Below, piece by piece: positions 23,390-48,170 of a stretch of 64,000 bases of DNA (the first letter of the stretch is position 1; the number at the start of each line of letters is the position of its first letter). The translations under genes and the position numbers were made by a program. Source of the DNA: Molanna angustata (Eukaryota > Arthropoda > Insecta > Trichoptera > Molannidae); assembly GCA_963576475.1 (NCBI GenBank), contig OY754990.1, positions 1,024,903 to 1,088,902 on the forward strand. The letters run 5' to 3'. Under the pieces are notes generated by a model, which made no database searches, was not told the DNA's origin, and saw nothing but the letters and a program-made list of their open reading frames with translations.

Positions 23390-24710
23390 GAACAGACAAC
23401 AGCGACAACAAAATAATGAAGGTACAGAACAATAAAATAAAACTTGCGCCAATACATCTATCCACAAATTAAAATAATATGATCAATAAACACAAATAAT
23501 AAATCAGAAAAAAAAATTTTATTAAATAAAACAAAGTGAAAAAAACAAACAAGATATGATGGTAGTGTGTAAAGGATTTTGTTTGATAGGAGATGAAGGT
23601 GTAGGGAGGAGGGGAAGAGGTAAGAAATGAAGGTCATGAAGGTGTCTTGTGAAGGTGACTTCACTGGTTTACCACACAATCAACCGGCATCAGTTTACTT
23701 CGTATCATTTGTCGATATTTCATTAAAATTCATTAAAATTTTCATTGTATTGACGGCATATGCGCGGTATAATGGAGAATTTTCGATAGTTCGTTCTACA
23801 TACTGGGACATGAAACAATTCAGGTCTTCTTGTCATTCTTACCGGGGCACGTAATTCAACTAATTTCACGATGTCAGGAGAATCGAAGTAGTTGTTCAAT
23901 ATTTTATATAGTAATGATTGATCATATAAGATGCGTCGGTTTTCGAGAGTGATAAATTTATGAAATATAACCGACTCCTGATAAGATGGAAATTGTAAGT
24001 GAAGTCGGAAATTAATGTGCCTGAGATATTTCTTTTGAACAGATTCTAATCTGCTTTTATGAGTGGTATAATTTGGAGTCCACACCGGGGTGCAATACTC
24101 TAAGTGTGGTCGAATATATGCTGAATAAAGTTTGTGCAATGTGTTTATATTCTTGAATGGTCGACACAGTCGGAGGATGTATCCAGCGATTTAAGTGCTT
24201 TACCCACTATAGTGTCCAAATGTTTATCAAAAAGTAATTTGGAGTCCAAAATTATACCTAAATCTTTAATATGATCAACTACGATAAGTGAATTATTTTC
24301 AAGAGTATAATTAAAATGAATAATGTTTTTGTTACGGGTGAATGAAATCTTATTACATTTAGATACGTTTAAGTCGAGCCTATTTTGTCTGCAATATTCT
24401 GAGAGTTTGTTTAAATCGTGTTGAAGTTTTATGCAATCATCGAGTGATATTATTTTCAAGAACCCTTTCATATCATCAGCAAAGCACCTAGTAATGTCAT
24501 GAATATAAATATTAAAAAGTAACGGTCCCAGGTGCGATCCCTGGGGTACGCCAGAAGGGGTAAGAATATATTCTGACACAGAATCTCCGATTTTAACTGA
24601 TTGAGACCTGTTTTCAATATATGAGACGAACCATCTTGCGACGTGGCTATTCCAAATTCTAGTAATATTATAAAAACTTTTGATGAAAACATTAGAAAAT
24701 ACACCGCTTT
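23390..24710 (-). pseudogene. 5'-truncated LINE reverse transcriptase, broken
   Basis: Minus-strand frames give SGVPQGSHLGPLLFNIYIHD, FADDMKGF and NRLDLNVSKCNKISF, then PHLEYCTPVW and SVQKKYLRHINFR. This is the RT fingers/palm and thumb order of a Jockey/CR1-like non-LTR element. There are frameshifts near 24140 and 24580, and YADD is altered. A TTTATTTATTTA tract near 23375 may be its tail. Confidence 0.85.
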
Positions 24711-24754
24711 AGGTAGGTAACGAAATTAAAAGACTTAGGCATTCTCGTAAAATA

Positions 24755-24962
24755 ATAATATTACCGTTCATTATTTCAGCCACTGGCATTATTCCAAAAT
24801 CGTTAATCCGTAATTTAGAAATTATAGATTTATCGAAAAATTTAATAATAAAAATGCAAAAAACGGTAATAATGAATACATGTAGAATCGTTAAAGATTT
24901 TTTAAACGTTAATATTCGGGAATCAGTAGGGTTGTTAGGTAGTATAGAGACCTCCTCAGAGC
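24755..24962 (+). pseudogene. LINE ORF 3' remnant
   Basis: The frame reads ATGIIPKSLIRNLEIIDL and KTVIMNTCRIVKDFLN up to a stop, the characteristic end of a non-LTR reverse-transcriptase ORF in arthropods. Confidence 0.65.
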
Positions 24963-25104
24963 CTAATCCTTTGATATGTTAAGTATCTGGATGGGTGAAC
25001 TATTCCCAATTGAAAGCTTGATGATGCGTTTGTTGCATTTTTTTTGCTCTTTTAAATCATTTACATGTGAAAGAAAATTTGAAAATACCAAAAATGCAAA
25101 ATTT

Positions 25105-25615
25105 TCAAAAAAAAATCTCCCACATTCATTGCATTCATCTGATAATCTGGCATTCAGATGAATGCAATGAATGTGGGAAAAAAAATTCCCACATTAATTG
25201 CATTCAACTGGTTTTTCGCATAAATGAGTTAGTTTGTACTTGTTCAATTCCCCCTAATAGAAAAAAATTTCATACATTCATGTGGTTTTTCGCACAAATT
25301 AGTTAGTTTATTTGAAAGAATGTCTTCCCACAGACATTGCATGCATGTGGTTTTTCATCGGAATGAGTTAGGTGGTGTTGCTTTAAACTTTCCGTTCGAG
25401 AGAATGTCTTCCCACATACATTGCATTCATTTGGTTGTTCGCCCGAATGAGTTTATGTCTGTTTAAATTCTCTCTTTGAGAGAATGTATTCATACGGACT
25501 TTGCTTTCATATGGTTTTTCGCCCAAATGAGTTTGTTTAAATCTCGTTTCTGAGATAATGTCTTCCCACAGACATTGCATTCATATGTTTTTTCGCCCGA
25601 ATGGAGAGACTCCAA
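25105..25615 (-). pseudogene. Degenerate C2H2 zinc-finger array
   Basis: From 25612 leftward the strand reads [20 protein letters not shown] and later broken [23 protein letters not shown]-type segments about 84 bp apart, all with frameshifts or stops. The left end turns over in a perfect palindrome so that ECNECGK is then read on the plus strand. No intact finger chain, so a pseudogene. Confidence 0.8.
25119..25177. repeat. 24-bp perfect palindrome, 11-nt loop
   Basis: Arm 25119-25142 (CCCACATTCATTGCATTCAT to CTGA) pairs fully with 25154-25177. Both arms derive from the ECNECGK part of a zinc finger. Confidence 0.95.
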
Positions 25616-25619
25616 GGTT

Positions 25620-26345
25620 AATTAAGATAGATTTGTGTGAAGTTATGGTTTAGATAATCTATGATTATTTATTTTATCTGGCAACATGAAAAACAACTGA
25701 CATCTCAATAATATTTTCAACTGATTGAATATGTTCTGTGCACTTGTGTTATCAACATTCTGACTCAAAGTCCTTTTTAAGAGATTATTTCAACAATAAT
25801 ATTAGGAAATATCTCAAATATCAGTGTATGTCGTAATATAAGTCATGAAATATTACTTTAGTCGAGATTTATGTCAAATTTTATTCAAAATTTGATTTTA
25901 ATTTGTCGTTGTTCGTGTAAATTTTTTAATATACCTAGGTAAAAAAATATTTTTTTTTATTGTATATTACAGTATTTTTATATTTGTTGTTGATATTCAC
26001 ATGATTTTGAAATGTAAAATTATTGTTTTATGTTGTTTTAAACTCGGAAAAAAAGCACTCAAAAATACTCTACTCCCCCAGATGCAAAAAAATTGGCTGC
26101 TGGTCCAAAATCACTTGTATATCATTTGTTTACCCTGTATACAATGTTTTACAGAGATAAATAAAGATCAAGCTATACTTTGATCTATTGTATGAATTGA
26201 TCTTTTTTTGACATCATGAAAATTAGAATCGAATATTTTTGCTTTAAAATAGCTCTCATGTCACTTCTTACCATACCATTTCTAGTATAAAATTAGAACT
26301 TTTTCTTAAATGCGAAACCAAAAGGCGAAAAACAAAATAAATTAC
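25620..26345. other. No gene seen
   Basis: AT-rich. Short frames only, no splice chain and no repeat match. Confidence 0.45.
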
Positions 26346-26347
26346 AC

Positions 26348-26490
26348 TAAGATAAACATACAAACCATCACGCCATGTCCCTAACGGGATTGGCACATTT
26401 TCTATCCTGGTACGCATCCATCGCCTCCTCATCAACATTCATACTTCGACTTAGCATTCTTCAAGCTTCTTATATTTCCTCTTTCAGATA
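26348..26490 (-). pseudogene. RTE-like LINE 3' fragment
   Basis: Inverse of the family end: ACCATCACGCCATGTCCCTA. Minus strand reads SMNVDEEAMDAYQDR. Confidence 0.65.
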
Positions 26491-26859
26491 ATCACATAAT
26501 TTACCAAAGAAATGGATAGGAAATCAGGATCACGTGTCTATGGATAGATGTATAAAATAAAATTAAAAAATAATATATTATAATCTAATACTTACATGAA
26601 TGGTTTTCACGGGTGTTAGAAATGTTAGTATTAATTTCTTTGGTGATAACTCGCGTCAGATTCTGATCTGAAGGATTTTGTACAACAATAGAATCGATAA
26701 TAAAAATGGTTCATTTAATATGGCAGAGATTAAACAAAAATAACAACAATTGATATCTCATTGCAGTAAATCCATTGAGTGTCAAACACAAATCAAATCG
26801 ATATAACTAGTTGCATGTAACACATGAGATACAACTGTCGATAGCGATAGTATGTATCT

Positions 26860-27090
26860 TCTTCTTCTTCGATGGACTACAGCCCAAGTCCAACCTTGGC
26901 CTCCTTCAATTTCTGCCTCCAACCCCGTCTGTCCTCAGCTGCCGTCCTCCAGTTTGTAGCACTTAAGAGCTGTACTGCATCCCTCCTCACCTCGTTCTGC
27001 CATCGCAACCTGGGTCTTTATATCTTCCTTCTTCCTCCTGGATGGTCATTCATAATTCTCCTAGGAATTCGCATATTTGGCATTCTGTAT
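26860..27090 (-). pseudogene. LINE C-terminal fragment
   Basis: Minus strand reads MPN-R-PRRIMNDHPGGRRK, then CSTALKCYKLEDGS, related to the better copy at 28285-28725. Confidence 0.6.
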
Positions 27091-27359
27091 CTTTCGATAG
27101 TATGTATAGTTGAAGAATAAGAATCAAACTATAAACCCATAAATCCAAATTATTGAAAATTTTAGCACATGTTGGTATGTATGTCAATATAGGAAAGTAT
27201 GGAGTTGGTGTTCTCTAAATTGGTGTTTTTAGCATGAAAAAAGTCCACTATGCCATACAAAATGTTCCTTCATACACGCATCTTGGCTTAATACTGTCGA
27301 TTCATTCAGAGAATTGAATTTTCATGAACAAATCGACAGTTGGATTATTTTGACAAATA

Positions 27360-28228
27360 TTTAACATCTCAATAGAGACGAAGTTGGAATATTATAAGAG
27401 AACCAGGAACTCAAGGCAACTACAGGGCTTACGACCTGTCATCGGCTGGTTTACGTGATCACTTTATGCGCTTGCGCAACCTTCACCGATTATGCCTTAT
27501 TGATTTCCCTTATGAATGTAATTTTTGAACGTTCTATATATTTTAATAATGAGAAACAGATCGTTTGAAAATAAGCTGTTTAGATCGCTAAGAAGAATCT
27601 GCAATAGAACGATGTATGACAGGGTAAGAAATGAGAACATAAGGAAAGAATGTAAGATGAAGAAAGATATCATTAATAGAATGAAAGTGAACACACTGAG
27701 ATGGTTTGGCCACATGGGTAGAATGAATGAGGAACGCCTGACGAAGAAAATATACAACGCGGATAGGAATGGATTGAGAGGCCGGGGCCGCCCAAGAAAG
27801 GGATGGCACGACCATGTGAACGATATTCTGAAAGACGGAAATGTTAGAAGCATGTACAATAGACGAACATGTATGAGACGATGCATGAATGTTGACGAGG
27901 CGATGAATGTGTGCAAGGATAGAAAGATATGGCGTTCGGTTCTCTCTGCCTACCCCGTAAGGGACATGGCGTGATGGTATGTATTACCATTGCCATCTAT
28001 GAAGTAATGAAGAAACCTTTTAGTAACGCCATCTATTGAGAAATTGTTTTTTTGTAAGTAACAGTTCTTATACATGACGTGACAGTATTCTCACACAGAT
28101 GTCACCCCTGAACTGCGCCAGCAATATTATTTCGCATAAAGTGATCACGTAAATCAGCCGATGACAGGTCATAAGCCCTGTAGGTGTTCCTGGTTTTTCG
28201 ATAATATTCCAAATTCGTCTCTATTAAC
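27360..28228. mobile_element. Inverted-repeat element with internal LINE fragment
   Basis: About 105-bp arms: left 27362-27472 (GAGACGAAGTTGGAATATTA, CGTGATCACTTTATGCG) and right 28125-28228 in inverse. A solo arm occurs at 53452-53524. The interior contains the RTE-like fragment at 27535-27990. Confidence 0.75.
27535..27990 (+). pseudogene. RTE-like LINE C-terminal region, best-preserved copy
   Basis: Open for 149 codons: [67 protein letters not shown] and stop, then GTGATGGTATGTAT. Lacks RT and endonuclease, so it is a 5'-truncated copy. Confidence 0.85.
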
Positions 28229-28284
28229 TGTAGTCGCTTTGTAACTATAGCACAATCATTTATCTTATTTTAGGGAACATCACT

Positions 28285-28725
28285 CACTCTGATAGCGCTA
28301 CAGTCCATATTGAGCCTTGGCCTCCTATAACCTTTGCCTTCAACTCATTCTGTCCTCGGCTGCCGTCCTCAAGCCTGTCACTTGAAGGAGCTGCTCTGCA
28401 TCCCTCCTGACCTCATCAGCCTGGGTCTTCCCACTCGTCTTCTTCCACCTGGGTGACCGTTCAATATTCTTTTGGGGACGTGTGATTCTGGCATTCTTTG
28501 TACGTGTCCAGCCCATCTCAACCTAAGCAGTTTTAAATGCGTTGAGATGCTTGGGGCCTGGTATATTTCGTACAGCTCATCATTTGTGAGAATACGCCAT
28601 TGGTCTCCCTCTTTTACCGGTCCACAGATTCGACGGAGGATCTTTCTTTCAAAAATATCCACCATCTCGGCCATCCTTACTGTCAGTGTAAGCACCTCAC
28701 AAACTTGAGTACCTGGTTTTAACTA
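28285..28725 (-). pseudogene. LINE C-terminal region
   Basis: 105-codon frame: FERKILRRICGPVKEGDQWR, LRLRWAGHVQRMPESHVPKR and HPGGRRRVGRPR. This is the thumb-to-C-terminus of another non-LTR family. Confidence 0.8.
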
Positions 28726-28766
28726 TAGTCTCTTCGTAACTATAGCACAAGCATTTATCTTATTTT

Positions 28767-28986
28767 GCCTTAGTCGTGGCTCAGTTGGTTGGGTATCTGA
28801 CTGCTGATCCAAGGGTCCCGGGTTCGATTCCCGGTGGAGACACAGTTTTTAATTGTGTTTTCAGTCTGGATCTGTGAGACGATTAATATCATAAGTCTCC
28901 AGAATGTGGCAACTTGATATTGGGTGCGTGTTAAATAATTATTTGACATAGTACAGCTGTTAGTTGCCCGAGAAGCTACATAAATA
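28767..28986 (+). mobile_element. tRNA-derived SINE, family S, copy 1
   Basis: A box TGGCTCAGTTGG and perfect B box GGTTCGATTCC, body GTGTTTTCAGTCTGGATCTG, end GTTAGTTGCCCGAGAAG and an (AAATA)n tail. Preceded and followed by pieces of SINE T body. Confidence 0.85.
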
Positions 28987-29120
28987 AATAAATAAACATA
29001 GGAAGATGTATATGTACTTGTTTAACGAGAATATATTCATTTTTTTATTTAAAAAAAAATAATTTACTAGTTTCTTATATATTCTTCTTTTTGATTGAAA
29101 TGTAATTTCAGTTTTAAACA

Positions 29121-44394
<15,274 letters not shown>

Positions 44395-44521
44395 TTGGGA
44401 CAATTGGGACAAACATTGTCGGTAGAAAAGAAAGATGTTCAAAAGTGAACTGTGTGTGATATTTACTCGTTAAATCTGTCGATATTAACTCTTTATTATT
44501 TGTTAACTTGATATTTTATTA

Positions 44522-44527
44522 AATAAA
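44522..44527 (+). promoter_or_regulatory. Candidate seipin poly(A) signal
   Basis: AATAAA 128 bp after the seipin stop codon, the first clear hexamer on this strand. Confidence 0.5.
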
Positions 44528-44674
44528 TTATTTTTTGTTATTTATTCATTTATTTACCAAAAAGATCACAAAGTAACACAACAAATTATAAAAATAACAG
44601 AAGAGAGATACATTGAGATAAAACAAGTGAGTTGTGGTCAACACTTAATTCTCTGTTGCACGGTAAGTTTCATT

Positions 44675-45690
44675 TTTATTCCTCACTAACCCAAGGGGGA
44701 GTTATGATTGCGCAATTTTTAAGGCTATTTTTTTATTGCAGATTATTATTATTATTATTAGAGGGTGTTCTTATGCACTGCGACCCTTAGGATCTTTTGC
44801 GCTCCCCCCTACTTGCTTACCGGGTTTCCTGTTACAGCATCCCCTCGAGTCCTAGCCCTCTTAGGAAGTTTAGGACTCGCAGGGGATTCAATGAGCGTAT
44901 GGATCCAATGTCCATTTGGGGCCTGCCCAAGGTCCTCATTCTAACTTGTGTCACTGCAACACACTGCATGAGGAGGTGGTGTGGCGTTTCCGCCCCCTCC
45001 CTACAGAATCTGCATGTTCCGTCTTCTTCTAGTCCTATTTTCCGCAGATGTTCCCCAAGTCTACAATGGCCTGTGAGGAACCCTGTCAGACTTTTTAGGG
45101 CTTTCCTGCCGAGGCTCAAACATGTTCTGGACCTTATTCGGTCATAATTACCGAGCAGGTCCTTAGCCTGCCTGAGCCCCGGGAGTTCAATCCAGTAGTT
45201 AGATTTATTGCAGATTATCAACTAGTATCATGCTGAGTGAAATTGTATTCTAAAAGTTTCATCACAATGTATCTGTGTGTGTGTGCTATGTACAGTGTGT
45301 ATATTTTACTTTATCAATTATAGACTAAAGTACTCATTCGATTCTTTTCAAATTTTTAAAATATGTATATCTAATACTCACTTAGACCCCATTACATTTT
45401 GAAGGATATCTGAATAGTGCTTCTCAATTTTTTTAACTGTCAAATATTTCAAAGTGACCCCAAGCTCAGGAAACTTAAAATTGATTTTTTTTTTCAAATT
45501 GGTAAAAAGGCACATCACTTTCATAAAATGGCATTGAAGAGTTATCAAGTTTTCATAATAAAATATTTAAATAAAAAAATAATTTAACAAACTCATTTCA
45601 TGAAAATGCTGAATATTTTCCATACAAAATTTGAATACTTTATAGAATGACTTGTTAGTGAGAGTTTAGTGTTGGCCACAACTCGCTCAT
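44675..45690 (+). repeat. Repeat E interrupted by a LINE
   Basis: TTCCTCACTAACCCAAGGGG at the left, GATTATCAACTAGTATCATG after the LINE, to TAGTGTTGGCCACAACTCGC at the right. Confidence 0.8.
44747..45203 (-). mobile_element. I-like LINE 3' end with 15-bp target duplication
   Basis: Flanked by TTTATTGCAGATTAT at 44732-44746 and 45204-45218. The tail is (TAA)n. The 129-codon frame encodes the end of the ORF, with SLGRKALKSLTGFLTGHCRL, then CRFCREGAETPHHLLMQC zinc knuckle and a C-terminal RVLNFLRGLGL. TAA repeats and the knuckle fit the I group. Confidence 0.88.
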
Positions 45691-45836
45691 TTTTTCACGA
45701 CTTCTCAAATAAATGTATCAATATGAAGTCGATAATTAAATTTTCCCACACAGAAGCCATTTAATTTCTATTATATATGTATATTTTTAAACAATGATAC
45801 AATTACACACAACAAGCAGCCAATCAGTGACTGTCT

Positions 45837-46514
45837 AAAGCAGCCCATTCACGATCGTGTCATTTGGCGTCGCTCCATATGGACCGGCTACATTTGGAGC
45901 ATAGTAAAATTGTCATCACACTCACGGGCGCGCCATCGAGCCATCAAAATTAGTATAGGCAAGTAGTCGGCACTTTCGCATTAATAATTTCTATTTTTTA
46001 TTTTCAAGAATGCTCCAGTTTATCTACGAAATCAATTTCACTTCCTCTCTGAACACGGGTTGCCTCTTGGTTCAAATACTGAAAGAACGCTCAGTATCCC
46101 AGTAGACAATACTTCATTTTTCACCACATCTTTCTCCACAAGTACAAGCAGCTCGTCTTTGGAATCACATCCCATCGCAACTTCGAGTTTCATCAACACT
46201 TTCAAAAGATATCTTTTTTTTATACAACTGCTATATAGTGGTTTGTTTACATATAAAAAGAAAAAAACAAAGAGAAAATGTTGTATTTTTGCATTCACGA
46301 GAGTGACAAACAGCTCGGCGCAATGTACCGCTGGTTTTCACACTCACGAGCATGCCGTACCGACAGGATGCGCTGCGCTGTTTGTCGCTGCACTATTGGA
46401 GTTTCGATTGTTTGGAATTCGGTGTGTCAGGCCAATTGGGATTTGACATTCACGAGTGCATTTTGTAGTGATAGCAAGCCATTTGGAAGGAATGCACGAT
46501 CGTGAGTGGGGGCC
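45837..46514. mobile_element. TIR element H1, copy 2, with coding-like centre
   Basis: Same ends as 33139-33601. The extra centre (about 46005-46215) reads on minus as VLMKLEVAMGCDSKDELLVL, EKDVVKNEVLSTG and ILSVLSVFEPRGNPCSERK. This is either a captured exon or remains of the parent element's own gene. Confidence 0.7.
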
Positions 46515-46879
46515 TTGTATGTAATGTTGGAGAAATCAAGACGAGTGTTTGAAAAAGATGACGTATTATGTGCAACCCTCAATACAATACACCAAAGTTA
46601 CATTTTTTTATAATAATACCCGTAGTCACACACCTTCATCACGTCTCATCATTCTTCAGCCAATTCGTCAACTAACTTCAACCTTCACTCAGTCATATTT
46701 TTATTGATTTTTAGTTACTTTAAGTTTTAAGTGCTTTATTTTATTTTACCTGAATGTACATTTGAACGAAATTTGATATCAAAGTGGTGTGTTTATGTTA
46801 ATATGGCCTGAAATCATTATTATTTTAGTGTAAACTTTAATTATTAAGACAATGTAACATTTTTATGAGTGTCTTCAAA

Positions 46880-47745
46880 TGGAAACTGACATGATGTGTA
46901 ATGTATCAAAGTGGCGAGTTTATTGCCATATCAACACCTAAGAATAAGAGGGTTCCAACTAACGAAATGGCAACTGACATGATGTATTGTATATCAAAGT
47001 GGCGAGTTTATTGCCATATCAACACCTATAAATTAAAGGGTTCCAACTAACAAAATGGCAACTGACATGATGTATTGTATCCAAGTAGCGAGTTTATTGC
47101 CATATCAACACCTAAGAATTAAAGGGTTCCAACTAACAAAATGGCAACTGACATGATGTATTGTATCCAAGTAGCGAGTTTATTGCCATATCAACACCAA
47201 AGAATAAGAGGGTTCCAACTAACAAAATGGCAACTGACATGATGTATTGTATCCAAGTAGCGAGTTTATTGCCATATCAACACCAAAGAATAAGAGGGTT
47301 CCAACTAACAAAATGGCAACTGACATGATGTATTGTATCCAAGTAGCGAGTTTATTGCCATATCAACACCTAAGAATTAAAGGGTTCCAACTAACAAAAT
47401 GGCAACTGACATGATGTATTGTATCCAAGTAGCGAGTTTATTGCCATATCAACACCTAAGAATTAAAGGGTTCCAACTAACAAAATGGCAACTGACATGA
47501 TGTATTGTATCCAAGTAGCGAGTTTATTGCCATATCAACACCTAAGAATTAAAGGGTTCCAACTAACAAAATGGCAACTGACATGATGTATTGTATCCAA
47601 GTAGCGAGTTTATTGCCATATCAACACCTAAGAATTAAAGGGTTCCAACTAACAAAATGGCAACTGACATGATGTATTGTATCCAAGTAGCGAGTTTATT
47701 GCCATATCAACACCAAAGAATAAGAGGGTTCCAACTAACGAAATT
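46880..47745. repeat. 86-bp satellite, about 10 units
   Basis: GGTTCCAACTAACAAAATGG recurs at 47039, 47125, 47211, 47297 and onward every 86 bp (first step 88). Two unit types differ in CACCTAAGAATTAAA versus CACCAAAGAATAAGA. Confidence 0.96.
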
Positions 47746-47977
47746 TCATATACCTATTTTTTTTTTCATATATTTTTTTTATTGTTGAAAAGGGTTCAAA
47801 AATACGAAACAGCAAAAATATTGCAAAGTGACGTAGTTTTTATTTTAAGAAAATAATAAGTTTCCATCTGTAATATGTTCAATATGAGTCTTTGAAACAG
47901 ATGGAACCTTCTCATCCTCAGGTGTCGATAATACAGACCAGTGTGTCCAGCCCTGAGAAGCAATGTTTGTGTGGTTA

Positions 47978-48075
47978 GAAATTAATTTAAATAAATTACT
48001 CCTCTGATGGGGATTGAACCCAGAACGCCCACACAGAAGCCAAACGCCTCACCAACTGTGCCATGGCAGTCGGCA
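47978..48075 (-). mobile_element. SINE family G adjoining a stop codon
   Basis: Inverse of the family: CTCCTCTGATGGGGATTGAA, then ACCAACTGTGCCATGGCAGT. Its 5' end lies about 3 bp after the stop of the gene ending at 48077. Confidence 0.8.
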
Positions 48076-48076
48076 A

Positions 48077-48170
48077 TTATATATGTATGCTTAATATTAT
48101 GAGGAGCGCAATAAAAATATCTAAAAATGGAATGTTTCCGTAGGCCGAGTTGCGACTGGATGACATTTTC
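48077..48170 (-). CDS. Unrecognised secreted protein, terminal exon with hydrophobic C-terminus
   Basis: A nine-T tract plus CAG precedes G AAA ATG TCA. The first G completes the AT|G codon of the upstream exon. Thirty residues follow, KMSSSRNSAYGN then the hydrophobic end to ILSIHI, and TAA at 48079-48077. A SINE begins about three bases beyond the stop, so the 3' UTR is SINE sequence. Possible AATAAA signals on this strand lie near 47830 and 47778. Confidence 0.6.

Noticed and set aside
27497..27916. 139-codon minus frame
   Set aside because: Antisense of the better RTE-like frame with LRWFGHMGRM motifs.
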